DNA from: Quadrisphaera sp. INWT6
Lineage (GTDB): Bacteria > Actinomycetota > Actinomycetes > Actinomycetales > Quadrisphaeraceae
Assembly: GCF_015390235.1 (NCBI RefSeq)
Contig: NZ_VUOH01000005.1
Location: 248,001-312,000 of the forward strand
DNA: 64,000 nucleotides
Reading direction: 5' to 3'
Of the stretch, positions 33,866 to 42,656 are shown piece by piece. The notes beneath the pieces are model-generated. The model ran no database searches. It saw only the letters and a list, made by a program, of their open reading frames with translations, and was not told the DNA's origin. Made by a program: the position numbers and the translations under genes. How positions within the stretch are numbered: the stretch's first letter is position 1; every line of letters begins with the position of its first letter.

Positions 33866-34713
33866 GAGGCGGCCGGCTCGGCCGGGACCGCCGGGCCGCC
33901 GGTGCCGGCGAGCAGGCCCTCGAGGACGTCGGCGAGGCCGTCGTCGCCGACGGTGCCGGTGACCTCGTCGGCGGCGTCGTGGACCTCCGGGGGCCCCTGC
34001 CCCATGGCCACGCCGCGGCCGGCCCAGCGGAGCATCTCGACGTCGTTGCGGCCGTCACCGACCGCCACCGTCCGCTCCGGCGGCACCCCGAGGCGCGTGC
34101 GCACGAGCTCGAGCGCGCTGGCCTTGGTCACGCCCTGCGGGGCGAGGTCGAGCCAGGCGGTCCAGCCGACCGCGTAGTTGACCCCGGCCAGGCCCACCCG
34201 GCCGACGAGCTCGACGAAGTCCTGGGTGGTGTGCTCGGGGCTGCGGACCACGACGCGCGTGGCCCGCGCGTCGACCAGGCCCGCCAGCTCGGCCAGCTCG
34301 ACGGTGCGCAGCGGCCCGTCGAGCTCGCCGTCGGGGAAGGGGCCGGCCACGAGCACGTCGTCGCCGGGGACCTCGACGGCGAAGGCGGCTCCGGGCAGCT
34401 CGGCGCTGAGCAGCGCCAGCGCGGGGGCCGGGTCGAACGTCACGACCTCGACGTCCTCGGCCCCGCCGGGCAGCGCCGGGTCGAGGCGGGAGGTGACGGC
34501 GCCGTTGCTGGTGACCACGTAGCCGGTGGCGAGCCCGAGGGAGGCGAGCACCGGCTGCACCGAGACCAGGGAGCGGCCGGTGGCGACGACCACGTGGTGC
34601 CCGGCCGCCGCGACGGCGCGGACGGCGTCGCGCACGCGGTCGGTGAGGACCATGTCGTGGTCGACGACGGTGCCGTCGACGTCCAGGGCCACCAGCAGGG
34701 GGTCGAACGGCAC
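33862..34713 (-). CDS. HAD superfamily (Cof-type) phosphatase
   Basis: This is a second Cof-type HAD phosphatase, with LLVALDVDGTVVDHDM (motif I), VVATGRSLVSVQP (motif II), GVTKASALELVRTRLGVPPE (lysine) and TVAVGDGRNDVEML (motif IV). I used GTG 34713 (283 residues), with AGGG eight bases upstream; GTG 34722 would add three residues. It is translationally coupled to the HAD gene after it and follows the transaldolase-like gene by about 20 bases. It may therefore be expressed with the polyol operon and act on sugar phosphates made there, which is inference. Confidence 0.9.
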   Translation of the reverse strand: MPFDPLLVALDVDGTVVDHDMVLTDRVRDAVRAVAAAGHHVVVATGRSLVSVQPVLASLGLATGYVVTSNGAVTSRLDPALPGGAEDVEVVTFDPAPALALLSAELPGAAFAVEVPGDDVLVAGPFPDGELDGPLRTVELAELAGLVDARATRVVVRSPEHTTQDFVELVGRVGLAGVNYAVGWTAWLDLAPQGVTKASALELVRTRLGVPPERTVAVGDGRNDVEMLRWAGRGVAMGQGPPEVHDAADEVTGTVGDDGLADVLEGLLAGTGGPAVPAEPAAS

Positions 34714-34734
34714 GATCGCCACCCTACGGCGCGC

Positions 34735-35391
34735 TCAGGAGGCGGCCTCCTCGAAGGTGCGGTCGGCCGCGAGGGTCAGCTCGTGGGTGAAGAGGGCCTC
34801 GGCCAGGGGCACGCCGAGCGTGGCCGCCGGGACCCCGGCGGCGGCGAGGGCGCCGACCGCGTCGAGGCTGCGCAGGCTCGCGGCGAGCACGGCCGTCGGC
34901 CCGGTGCCGAGCGCGCGGTGCATGGCCACGACGACGTCGACCGCGGTGGCCTCGTCGGAGGAGATCCGGCTGACGTACGGGGCCACCCACGACGCACCGA
35001 CCCCGGCGGACAGGACGGCGTGCGCGGGTGTGAACGCCCCGGTGAGCAGCGTCGGCACGCCCTCGGTGACCAGCCGGGCGCAGGCCGTGGCGCCGGCAAG
35101 GGTCGCGGTCACCTTGACCACCACGCGGTCGCTGAGGGCCGCCAGCTCGCGCCCGCGCCGGGTGACCTCGTCGGCGGAGGCGCCCCAGGACTGCAGGAAG
35201 ACCCGCTCGGCCCCGCCGGCCACGGCCCAGTCGTGCACGGCCGGCGCGTCGGCGACGGTCAGGCCCGCCCGCTGGAGGATGACGGGGTTGGTGGTGACGC
35301 CGCGGAAGGCGCCGGTGGCCAGCAGGGCCAGGGCGGCGTCGCGGTCGGCGGTGTCGAGGTACAGGTCCACGGGGTCGTCAGGGCCCTTCAC
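34735..35391 (-). CDS. Small transaldolase-like aldolase (fructose-6-phosphate aldolase type)
   Basis: This 218-residue TIM barrel resembles the short transaldolase / fructose-6-phosphate aldolase group. VDLYLDTADRDAALALLATG and GVTTNPVIL form the N-terminal signature. The Schiff-base lysine is in RVVVKVTATLAGATAC and the later strand is TLLTGAFTPAHAVLSAGVGA. GTG 35391 lies just after the SDR stop; GTG 35370 is a possible alternative start with AAGGG upstream. It is the last gene of the polyol operon and probably splits or rearranges the ketose produced there. Substrate cannot be told from sequence. Confidence 0.8.
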   Translation of the reverse strand: MKGPDDPVDLYLDTADRDAALALLATGAFRGVTTNPVILQRAGLTVADAPAVHDWAVAGGAERVFLQSWGASADEVTRRGRELAALSDRVVVKVTATLAGATACARLVTEGVPTLLTGAFTPAHAVLSAGVGASWVAPYVSRISSDEATAVDVVVAMHRALGTGPTAVLAASLRSLDAVGALAAAGVPAATLGVPLAEALFTHELTLAADRTFEEAAS

Positions 35392-35393
35392 GG

Positions 35394-36185
35394 TCAGGAG
35401 AGGTACATGCCGCCGTCGACGACGACGGACTGGCCGGTCATGTAGGCCGCGTCGGGCGACGCGAGGAAGGAGACCACACCGGCCACGTCGTCGGGGGACT
35501 GGAGCCTCCCGAGGGCGATCTGCCCGGTCATGGCGGCCATCGGCGCGCCGCGGGCGGCGCCCGTGCGCTGCGACAGGTCGGCGTCGATGGAGTCCCACAT
35601 GGGGGTCTCCACCACCCCGGGGCTGTAGCAGTTGGCGGTGATGCCGTGCTCGGCCAGCTCGAGGGCCACGGCCTGCGTCAGCCCGCGGACGGCGAACTTC
35701 GAGGCGGAGTAGGCGCTCTGCCACCGGCCGGCGCGGTGGGCGGCCACGGAGGCCGCGCCGATGAGCCGGCCCCCGCGGCCCTGGGCGACCATCTGCCGGG
35801 CGCCGGCGCGGTAGCAGTTGGCGACGCCGCGCACGTTGACGGCCATGGTGGTGTCCCACTGGGCGGTGGTCGTCTCCAGCAGCGGGGCGGTGACGGCGAT
35901 GCCGGCGTTGGCGACGACGACGTCCAGCCCGCCGAGGGCGGCGACGTGGTCGCGGACGGCGCGCTCGACGTCGTCCTCGTCGGTGACGTCGACGTGGTCG
36001 GACCGGACGGGCTGCGCGCTGGCTCCCCCGGTGGCGCGCAGCCCGTCCTCCACCCCGCGCAGCGCGTCGGCGCTGCGCGGGAGGTCGAGCAGGGTGACGG
36101 CGAGGCCGTCGGCGTGCAGCCGCGCGGCGACCGCCCGGCCGATGCCGCCGGCGGCACCCGTGACGACGGCGGAGCGAGGGGTCAC
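35394..36185 (-). CDS. SDR family polyol dehydrogenase
   Basis: This is a 263-residue classical short-chain dehydrogenase. The NAD(P) loop is VTGAAGGIGRAVAARL, the adenine motif is NAG, the catalytic Ser is in GAASVAAHR and the catalytic pair is YSASK. The C-terminal VSFLASPDAAYMTGQSVVVD with GGMYLS is typical. It overlaps the upstream permease gene by four bases (GTGA), so it belongs to the sugar-alcohol transport operon. It is best read as a polyol (sorbitol, arabitol or mannitol) dehydrogenase. The exact alcohol is not predictable, and a 3-ketoacyl reductase-like role is less likely in this setting. Confidence 0.88.
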   Translation of the reverse strand: MTPRSAVVTGAAGGIGRAVAARLHADGLAVTLLDLPRSADALRGVEDGLRATGGASAQPVRSDHVDVTDEDDVERAVRDHVAALGGLDVVVANAGIAVTAPLLETTTAQWDTTMAVNVRGVANCYRAGARQMVAQGRGGRLIGAASVAAHRAGRWQSAYSASKFAVRGLTQAVALELAEHGITANCYSPGVVETPMWDSIDADLSQRTGAARGAPMAAMTGQIALGRLQSPDDVAGVVSFLASPDAAYMTGQSVVVDGGMYLS

Positions 36186-37066
36186 TTCACCGCGCCGAGG
36201 GAGAGGCCCTGGACCAGCTTGTCCTGGGCGGCGAAGCCCGCGGCGAGCACCGGCAGGGAGATGACGACGGCGGCCGCGCACACCTGCGCCAGGAACAGGC
36301 CCTGGCTGGTGGCGAAGCTGGTGAGGAACACCGGGGAGGTGCTCGCCACCGTCGAGGTCAGCGTGCGGGCCAGGAGCAGCTCGTTCCAGCTGAAGATGAA
36401 GCAGATCAGCGAGGTGGCCGCGATGCCGGGCAGCGCCACCGGCGCCACCACGGAGCGGAGCATGGTGATGAGGCCGGCGCCGTCGAGCTGGGCCGCCTCC
36501 ATCATCTCCACCGGCACCTCGGCGAGGAAGCTGCGCATCATCCACACCGCGATCGGCAGGTTCATCGAGGTGTACAGCAGGATCAGGAAGGTGATGTTGT
36601 CGAGCACGCCGATGGAGTTGGCGAACAGGTACAGCGGCAGCAGCCCGGCCACGATCGGCAGGAACTTGGTGGAGAGGAAGAAGAAGAGGACGTCGGTCCA
36701 CTTCTCCACCGGCTTGATGCTCAGCGCGTAGGCCGCGGGGACCGCCAGCACCAGCACCAGCAGCGTCGAGACCACCGACGCCGTGAGGGAGTTGATGAGC
36801 GGCGGCCAGGGCTGGCCCGCGAAGAACGAGCGGTACCCGTCGAGGGTGAGCGGCGCCAGGACCGACGGCGGGTTGGTGGCGGCGTCGGTCTCGGAGTGGA
36901 ACGACGTCAGCAGCATGAAGAGCACGGGCGCCGCGAAGAGCAGGCCCACCGCCCACGCGGCGATCCCCCACGCCGGGTGCCCGCCCTGCTCGGGGGTGCG
37001 CCGCTTCTTCGCGCGGCCGCCCTTGAAGGAGGTGGCGGCGACGGCCGGGTTGGTGTGCGTGGTCAT
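36182..37066 (-). CDS. Carbohydrate ABC transporter permease, MalG-like
   Basis: This is one of two membrane subunits of a CUT1-type sugar/polyol importer. Six hydrophobic segments are present, starting with WGIAAWAVGLLFAAPVLFML. The cytoplasmic EAA loop is EAAQLDGAGLITMLRSVVAP, the contact for the ATPase. At 294 residues it is typical of MalG/SmoG proteins. The ATG overlaps the stop of the other permease by four bases. No ATPase gene is found in the operon, so a shared MsmK/MsmX-type ATPase encoded elsewhere is presumably used. Confidence 0.93.
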   Translation of the reverse strand: MTTHTNPAVAATSFKGGRAKKRRTPEQGGHPAWGIAAWAVGLLFAAPVLFMLLTSFHSETDAATNPPSVLAPLTLDGYRSFFAGQPWPPLINSLTASVVSTLLVLVLAVPAAYALSIKPVEKWTDVLFFFLSTKFLPIVAGLLPLYLFANSIGVLDNITFLILLYTSMNLPIAVWMMRSFLAEVPVEMMEAAQLDGAGLITMLRSVVAPVALPGIAATSLICFIFSWNELLLARTLTSTVASTSPVFLTSFATSQGLFLAQVCAAAVVISLPVLAAGFAAQDKLVQGLSLGAVK

Positions 37067-38040
37067 CGGCCGGTCTCCTCGTCGAACAGGCTGGACACGG
37101 TGCGCAGCGCGAAGGTCGCGATGATGATCGTGCCGATCACCACGACCACGCCCTGCGCCGAGGCCAGGCCGTAGTTCTGCTGCTGGAAGAAGGTCGCGTA
37201 GATCGTGTACGGCAGGTTCGCCGTGCCCAGCGCGCCGGCGGTGATGATGAACACCGAGTCGAAGGCCTGGACGATGTAGATCGACCCGAGCAGGCCGCCG
37301 AGCTCGAGGTAGCGGCGCAGGTGCGGGAACGTGATGTAGCGGAAGATCTGCCAGCTCCCGGCGCCGTCCATGCGGGCGGCCTCGACCACGTCACCGGGCT
37401 TGGACTGCAGGCCCGCCAGCAGGATCAGCATCATGAACGGCGTCCACTGCCAGATGAGCGAGAGCTCGATCGAGATCAGCGGGTAGTCGCTCAGCCACTG
37501 GGGCTGCGGGGGGCTGTCGGACCCGAAGATCCCCCAGACCCACGTCAGCACGCCGTTGAGCAGGCCGTAGCCGGAGTTCAGGATGCCGTGCTTCCAGAGC
37601 AGGGCCGCGGCCACGGGGACCACGAGGAACGGCGCGATCATCATCGTGCGCACCGCGCCGCGGCCGAAGAACTTCCGGTCCAGCAGCAGGGCGATGGCCG
37701 TGCCCAGGACCAGGCTGACGATGACGACGGTGGCCGTCAGCAGGATCGTGGTGAGCACCGCGCTGCGGATCGCGGGGTTGGTGAAGACCTGGACGTAGTT
37801 GTCGAAGCCGGTGAAGCCGCGCTGGTCGGGCCGCAGGGCCCGGTAGTCCATGAACGAGATGACGATGGTCGCGAGGAACGGCAGCTGCGTCGCGGCGATC
37901 GTGAAGACCAGCGCCGGCAGCAGCGGGATCCGGCGGCGCCGGGCCTCGCGCTTGTCGCGGGCGGCCTGCCCCTGGGGGGCCTGGTAGGTGGTGCGCTGCT
38001 CCGGCGTCAGCTCCGACGCCGCAGGTGTGGCTGTGGTCAC
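37063..38040 (-). CDS. Carbohydrate ABC transporter permease, MalF-like
   Basis: This is the second membrane subunit of the polyol importer, 325 residues. The cytoplasmic leader of about 35 residues is Gln/Arg rich, followed by LLPALVFTIAATQLPFLATI and five further membrane segments. The EAA loop is EAARMDGAGSWQIFRYITFP. The long periplasmic insertion around IFGSDSPPQPQWLSDYPL is usual for the SmoF/MtlF subgroup, which supports sorbitol/mannitol-type substrates. It begins 111 bases after the binding-protein gene, with a long hairpin in the gap that could lower permease expression relative to the binding protein. Confidence 0.93.
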   Translation of the reverse strand: MTTATPAASELTPEQRTTYQAPQGQAARDKREARRRRIPLLPALVFTIAATQLPFLATIVISFMDYRALRPDQRGFTGFDNYVQVFTNPAIRSAVLTTILLTATVVIVSLVLGTAIALLLDRKFFGRGAVRTMMIAPFLVVPVAAALLWKHGILNSGYGLLNGVLTWVWGIFGSDSPPQPQWLSDYPLISIELSLIWQWTPFMMLILLAGLQSKPGDVVEAARMDGAGSWQIFRYITFPHLRRYLELGGLLGSIYIVQAFDSVFIITAGALGTANLPYTIYATFFQQQNYGLASAQGVVVVIGTIIIATFALRTVSSLFDEETGR

Positions 38041-38068
38041 GGGAGTCCTTCTTCCGCCGGGTGGGCGC

Positions 38069-38126
38069 CCCTCCCCGGCCCGCCGCCGCCCAGCACGGGG
38101 CTGGCCGGACGACGGGCCGGGGAGGG
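38069..38126 (-). promoter_or_regulatory. Intercistronic hairpin (partial attenuator)
   Basis: Perfect 14-base arms at 38069-38082 and 38113-38126 enclose a 30-base spacer, between the binding-protein stop and the permease start. Such structures commonly protect the upstream message or cause partial termination, which fits the excess of binding protein needed. Function is inferred. Confidence 0.55.
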
Positions 38127-38151
38127 TGCGCTCACCACCGGATGGGTGGGC

Positions 38152-39528
38152 TTACTTGTTGGCGTCGCCAGCGGCCTGGGCCAGCGGCTGGCCGGCCTCG
38201 AGGGCCTGCTCGACGGTCTGCTGGCCGGCGATCGCGGCGCTCACGCCCTGGCTCACCTGGGTGGCCATGCCGGCGAACTCGGGGATGGCGACGAACTGGA
38301 TGCCCGGCGCCGGACGGGGCTGCACGCCCGGGTTGTTGGGGTCAGCGGCGTTGATGGCCGCCTCGGTGGCCTGGTAGAAGGCCTGCGCCGACTGCTGGTA
38401 GTCGGCGTTCTGGTAGGTCGAGGAGCGCTTGCCGGCGGGCACGTTGGACCAGCCGATCTGCTCACCCACGAGCTCCTCGTACTCCTTGCTGGTGGCCCAG
38501 GAGATGAACTTCCAGGCGGCGTCCTTCTTCTGCGAGGACTCCTGCGTGGCGAACGCCCAGCTGTAGAGCCAGCCGGAGGAGGCGGTCTCCTTCACCGGGG
38601 CCGCGGCGTAGCCCATCTTCCCCTTGACCGGGGAGTCGTCGGCCTCGAGCGAGCCGGCGGCGGAGGTCGCGTCGTACCACATGGCCACGCCGCCCTGGGT
38701 CATGGCGTTCAGGCACTCGGTGAAGCCGGCGTTGGCCGCGTCGGGCTCACCGTGCTGCTGCACGAGGTCGACGTAGAACTTCGTCGCCTCCTCGAAGGGG
38801 GCGGCGGTGAGCTGCGCGTTGAAGTCGGCGTCGAACCAGGTGCCGCCGAAGGTGTTGACCACCGTGGTCAGCGGGGCGAAGACCTGGCCCCAGCCGGCCT
38901 GGCCGCGCAGGCAGATGCCGCGCATCCCGCCCTGGCCCTCGTCGACCTGCGCCGCGAGCTCCGCGACCTGGTCCCACGTGGGGTTGGCGGGCATGGTCAG
39001 GCCCTTGGCGTCGAAGACGTCCTTGCGGTACATCAGGAACGAGCTCTCGCCGTAGAACGGCTCGGCGTACTGCGAGCCGTCGGCGCCCTTGAGGCCGTCG
39101 GCGATGGGCTTGAGGACGTCGTCCTGGTCGTAGGCCGAGTCCGCCGCGATGTTCTCGTCGAGGTTCGCGATCCACTTGTTCGCCGAGAAGAACGGCACCT
39201 CGTAGTTGGAGATGGTGGCGACGTCGTACTGGCCCGACTGCTGGGAGAAGTCGGTCTGGATGGTGTCGCGGGCGTCGTTCTCGGGCAGCACCTTGTAGTT
39301 GACCGTGATACCGGTCTCCTTGGTGAAGTTGTCCGCCGTGAGCTTCTGCAGGTCGACCATCTGCGGGTTGTTCACCATCACGACGTTGATGGAGTCGGCG
39401 TCACCGCTGCCGGCGCTCCCACCGCTGCCGCTGCCACCCCCGCCGCCGGCGCCCGCGCACCCTGAGGCGAGGACGGCGACGCCGGCTGCTGCGGCGATGG
39501 AGGCCAGGACACGTCGTCGTGCTGCCAT
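38152..39528 (-). CDS. Polyol ABC transporter substrate-binding lipoprotein
   Basis: This is the extracellular solute-binding protein of the importer, 458 residues. The N-terminus is a lipoprotein signal: RRR, a hydrophobic stretch, then the lipobox LASGC with Cys24 as the lipidated residue, and a Gly/Ser-rich spacer. The mature part has the family 1 binding fold, with INVVMVNNPQMVDLQKLTAD and ITVNYKVLPENDARD close to mannitol/sorbitol-binding proteins (SmoE/MtlE). GGTWFDADFNAQL and AMWYDATSAAG line the ligand site. It lies just downstream of the LacI regulator. Substrate as a hexitol is inference from this resemblance and the linked dehydrogenases. Confidence 0.93.
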   Translation of the reverse strand: MAARRRVLASIAAAAGVAVLASGCAGAGGGGGSGSGGSAGSGDADSINVVMVNNPQMVDLQKLTADNFTKETGITVNYKVLPENDARDTIQTDFSQQSGQYDVATISNYEVPFFSANKWIANLDENIAADSAYDQDDVLKPIADGLKGADGSQYAEPFYGESSFLMYRKDVFDAKGLTMPANPTWDQVAELAAQVDEGQGGMRGICLRGQAGWGQVFAPLTTVVNTFGGTWFDADFNAQLTAAPFEEATKFYVDLVQQHGEPDAANAGFTECLNAMTQGGVAMWYDATSAAGSLEADDSPVKGKMGYAAAPVKETASSGWLYSWAFATQESSQKKDAAWKFISWATSKEYEELVGEQIGWSNVPAGKRSSTYQNADYQQSAQAFYQATEAAINAADPNNPGVQPRPAPGIQFVAIPEFAGMATQVSQGVSAAIAGQQTVEQALEAGQPLAQAAGDANK

Positions 39529-39591
39529 GAGGTGGGACCTCTTCCTTCTGGTGGTGCCCGGCCGCTGGTGCGCGCCCGGGACGTGGGTGTG

Positions 39592-40662
39592 TCAGGGGGT
39601 CTGGGAGGGGGTGCTCGTGGTGAGCGCCCGCGGGGGGAGCTCGCCGGAGCCCCGCTCGATGAGGTGCAGGGGCACCAGCTCGTGCGCCGGCGGCCCGTCC
39701 CACCCGTCGATGCGGGCGAAGAGGAGCTCGGCCGCGCGCGCGCCGATGGCCTCGACGTCCTGCTCGAGGACGGTCAGGGGCGTGGCGAAGGCGTCGGCGC
39801 CGGCGAGGTCGTCGATGGCGACGTAGGCGAGGTCGCGCAGGCCCAGGCGGGCGATGGCCGAGGCCAGGCCCATGGTCACGCGGGCCACGCCGGACACGAC
39901 GGCGGTGATGCCGCCGCCGTCGGCGCCGCTGCCGGTGAGGTCGGCGAGGGTCCCGACGGCCCGCTCGGTGACCTCGCTGGGCAGGTACCCCATCCAGGTG
40001 GCGCGGGGGTCGAGCCCGGCCTCGCGCATCGCCGCCTCGTAGCCCTGGCGGCGGAGCTGGACCGTGGTCGCCGCCGGGCCGGAGCCCACGAAGAGGATCC
40101 GCCGGTGGCCGCGCGCGATGAGGTGCTCGGTCACCTGGCGGCCGGCGGCCTCGTTGTCGATGCCGATGGCGTCGGAGAACGGGCTGGCCGCCGGGGCGTC
40201 GACCTGCACCACGGGCAGCTCGGTGGCCACCTCGGCGAGGTAGCCCTTCGGGGCGCCCGCGGTGCCGGTGGCGACGACGAGCCCGGCGACGCTGCGGGAC
40301 AGCAGCGGCTCGACGGCCTCCTCCTCCGAGCGCCCGGAGCCGGCGCAGGTGATGACGACGCCGTAGCCGCGGGCGTGGGCCGCCCGCTCGACCTCGGCCA
40401 CGATGCGGCCGAAGAAGGGGATGGTGAAGTCCTCGATGGCGACGCCGATGGCGGTGTCCTTGCCGCGGCGCAGGGAGCGCGCCTGGCGGTTCACCGAGTA
40501 GCCGAGGTCGGACGCCGCCTGGCGGACGCGGGCCGTGAGCTCGTCGGTGACCCCGGCGCCGCCGTGGAGCACCCGCGAGACGGTGGAGGGGCTGGTGCCT
40601 GCGAGGGCGGCGACGTCGGTGAGCGTGGCGCGGCCGGCACGGCTCTTCGTGGTGTTGACCAT
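39592..40662 (-). CDS. LacI family regulator of the polyol operon
   Basis: This 356-residue repressor-type regulator has its DNA-binding helix-turn-helix at ATLTDVAALAGTSPSTVSRV with the hinge helix RQARSLRRGK. The ligand domain follows (TAIGVAIEDFTIPFFGRIVA), with effector-pocket stretches such as VAIDDLAGADAFATPLTVLE. ATG 40662 is used because GGGAGG lies seven bases upstream; the longer frame adds an unlikely leader. It is transcribed toward the binding protein 63 bases away. A LacI-type palindrome overlaps its -35 region and recurs at 42657, so it probably controls itself and the neighbouring dehydrogenase. The effector is probably the imported polyol. Confidence 0.92.
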   Translation of the reverse strand: MVNTTKSRAGRATLTDVAALAGTSPSTVSRVLHGGAGVTDELTARVRQAASDLGYSVNRQARSLRRGKDTAIGVAIEDFTIPFFGRIVAEVERAAHARGYGVVITCAGSGRSEEEAVEPLLSRSVAGLVVATGTAGAPKGYLAEVATELPVVQVDAPAASPFSDAIGIDNEAAGRQVTEHLIARGHRRILFVGSGPAATTVQLRRQGYEAAMREAGLDPRATWMGYLPSEVTERAVGTLADLTGSGADGGGITAVVSGVARVTMGLASAIARLGLRDLAYVAIDDLAGADAFATPLTVLEQDVEAIGARAAELLFARIDGWDGPPAHELVPLHLIERGSGELPPRALTTSTPSQTP

Positions 40663-40719
40663 GGTCCAGCCTCCCGCCCTGACGTCGTCGTCTGCAGCAG
40701 GCATGAGTCTGGCCAGTCC

Positions 40720-40735
40720 CTGCAAACGTTGTCAA
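40720..40735 (-). promoter_or_regulatory. LacI-type operator overlapping a TTGACA -35
   Basis: On the minus strand TTGACAACGTTTGCAG combines an exact -35 hexamer with an imperfect palindrome centred on AACGTT, the usual LacI-family operator core. It lies about 60 bases upstream of the lacI start. A nearly identical 15-mer occurs at 42657-42671. Confidence 0.7.
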
Positions 40736-40887
40736 CGCGCCTTTGGTCACGATCAGGTCACGGGAGGCCCACAGGCCGTTGCCGGTCTCCCGACAGGAAG
40801 ACGGGCTACCCGCCCCTCCCCGTGATCATGGACGTCCGGTGCACTTCCGCGCCCTGATCATGGGCGTCCCGACCACCCGCGCGCGCC

Positions 40888-41033
40888 GCAGCCGAGCGCC
40901 TGCTTGCGGTTCCTGCCCCCTCACGAACCGCAGCCGAGCGCCTGCTTGCGGTTCCTGCCCCCTCACGAACCGCAGCCGAGCGCCTGCTTGCGGTTCCTGC
41001 CCCCTCACGAACCGCAGCCGAGCGCTCGGCTGC
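40888..41033. repeat. 42-bp tandem repeat (3 copies) ending in a 20-bp palindrome
   Basis: Three exact 42-base units run 40888-40929, 40930-40971 and 40972-41013. Each can fold a GCGGTTC/GAACCGC hairpin across the unit boundary. A partial fourth copy becomes a perfect 20-base palindrome at 41014-41033, 10 bases beyond the stop of the dehydrogenase gene. The palindrome probably terminates that gene; the repeated hairpins are unexplained. Confidence 0.85.
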
Positions 41034-41043
41034 GACCTGACGG

Positions 41044-42549
41044 TCAGAGGAGGCGCTCCAGGGTGGCGCGGGCGCCCTCGGCGTGGAGGCCGCGCAGCGC
41101 GTCGAGGTAGGCCTCGGTGAAGCGCTCGTCGTCGACCAGGTCGCCGAAGAGCTCGCGGTCGCGCACGAAGGCCAGCGGGTCGCCGTCCTCCCCCGTCTGG
41201 CGCTGCGCGGCGGCCGTGGTGCGCTCGGCGCGGCGGTCGACCACCTGGATCGGTGCGCCGTGCTCGTCCACGCCCTCGGCGTAGCGCGCCCAGCTGGCGA
41301 TGACGGCGGCCGAGCGGTGCACGTCGCGCCCCGCGGCCAGGTTCGCCCGCACCACCGGGACCAGCCACTTGGGGATGCGGTCGGAGCTCTCCGCACCCAG
41401 CCGCGCCGTCGTGTCGCGCACGTGGGGGTTGCCGAAGCGCTCCTCGAGGGTGTCCTTGTACTCGTCGAGGTCGACGCCGGGCACCGGCGACAGCGTCGGG
41501 GTGGCCTCGCGGTCCATGTAGGCGCGCACGAACGGCTTCAGCGCCGGGTCGGTGGCGGCGCCGTCGACCAGCTCGTGGTCGAGCAGGCGCCCGAAGTACG
41601 CCAGCGCCTGGTGGCTGGCGTTGAGCAGGCGCAGCTTCATCAGCTCGTACGGCTCGACGTCGGGCACCACCTGCACCCCGACCTGCTCCAGCGGCGGGCG
41701 GCCGGCGCCGAAGGAGTCCTCCAGGGCCCACTGCGTGAACGGCTCGCACACCACGGGCCAGGCGTCGGCGATGCCGAACTCCCGCTCGACCAGCTCCACG
41801 TCGGACGGCGTGGTGGCCGGGGTGATCCTGTCGACCATCGAGTTCGGGAAGCGGACGTGCTCGCGCACCCACTCCCCCAGCGCCTCCTCCCGCAGGGACG
41901 CGAACGCCGCGAACGCCGTCTGCGCGAGGTGGCCGTTGCCCTGCAGGTTGTCGCAGCTCATCACCGTGAACGGCTCCAGCCCCCGGTCGCGGCGGCGCAC
42001 GAGCGCCTCGACCACGAGCCCGAACACCGTCGTGAGCGCAGCCGCGTCGGAGCCGGCCGCGGCGTCGGCGGCGACGGCGGGGGTGCTGGTGAGGAACTCC
42101 CCGGTGATGTCGTCGAGGTTGTAGCCGCCCTCGGTGACCGTCAGGGAGACGATCCGCGTGGTGGGCGCCGCCATCTTCTCGACCACGGCCTCAGGGTCGT
42201 CGGGGGCGAAGAGGTACTCGACCACCGAGCCGATGACGCGCGGCTCCAGCGAGCCGTCGGGGTGCTTGAGCACGAGCGTGTAGAGGCAGTCCTGGCTGGC
42301 CATCGTGTCGCGCATGCGCGCGTCGCCGGGCAGGACGCCCACGCCGCAGATCCCGTAGTCGGTCGCGCCCTCGGCGCCGTCGGCCAGGAGCCTGTCGAGG
42401 TACATGGCCTGGTGGGCCCGGTGGAAGCCCCCGACCCCGAAGTGCACGACGCCCGCGGTGACGGCGGACCTGTCGTACGTCGGCACCGGCACGCGCTCGG
42501 CGACGGCGGCCAGGTTCTGGGCGTTCAGGGCAGTGGCCTGCTCGGGCAT
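41044..42549 (-). CDS. Long-chain mannitol 2-dehydrogenase family protein
   Basis: This is a 501-residue polyol-specific long-chain dehydrogenase, which typically oxidises mannitol, arabitol or related polyols to the 2-ketose with NAD. Family motifs are complete: VVHFGVGGFHRAHQAMYLD, MSCDNLQGNGHLAQ, RFPNSMVDRITPATTP, and LMKLRLLNASHQALAY, which holds the catalytic Lys and the Asn/His pair. The ATG at 42549 follows GGAGG by five bases. It lies upstream of the LacI regulator and transporter but is separated by repeats, so it has its own promoter. A LacI-type operator occurs about 110 bases upstream. Fructuronate or altronate reductase activity is an alternative. Confidence 0.9.
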   Translation of the reverse strand: MPEQATALNAQNLAAVAERVPVPTYDRSAVTAGVVHFGVGGFHRAHQAMYLDRLLADGAEGATDYGICGVGVLPGDARMRDTMASQDCLYTLVLKHPDGSLEPRVIGSVVEYLFAPDDPEAVVEKMAAPTTRIVSLTVTEGGYNLDDITGEFLTSTPAVAADAAAGSDAAALTTVFGLVVEALVRRRDRGLEPFTVMSCDNLQGNGHLAQTAFAAFASLREEALGEWVREHVRFPNSMVDRITPATTPSDVELVEREFGIADAWPVVCEPFTQWALEDSFGAGRPPLEQVGVQVVPDVEPYELMKLRLLNASHQALAYFGRLLDHELVDGAATDPALKPFVRAYMDREATPTLSPVPGVDLDEYKDTLEERFGNPHVRDTTARLGAESSDRIPKWLVPVVRANLAAGRDVHRSAAVIASWARYAEGVDEHGAPIQVVDRRAERTTAAAQRQTGEDGDPLAFVRDRELFGDLVDDERFTEAYLDALRGLHAEGARATLERLL

Positions 42550-42656
42550 CGTCGCCTCCAGGGAGTGTGCGGACCGCCGCGCCGCCTCGCGGGCCGCGGC
42601 ACACAGGGCACCCTAGGGCGCTCCGGGGCCGAGGTCACGACGATCGGCCGCACGGA

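Larger units (their letters stand above)
40663..41043. repeat. Repeat-filled intergenic region (TGATCATG pair and 42-bp tandem repeat)
   Basis: This 381-base gap holds no supportable gene. Besides the operator it contains two direct copies of the TGATCATG element (40818-40837 and 40852-40871) and the 42-base tandem repeat described separately. Frames open here encode only the repeats. Confidence 0.7.

Noticed and set aside
40888-41033. Tandem repeat as a CRISPR array
   Set aside because: Units are directly adjacent with no variable spacers, and no cas genes are present.
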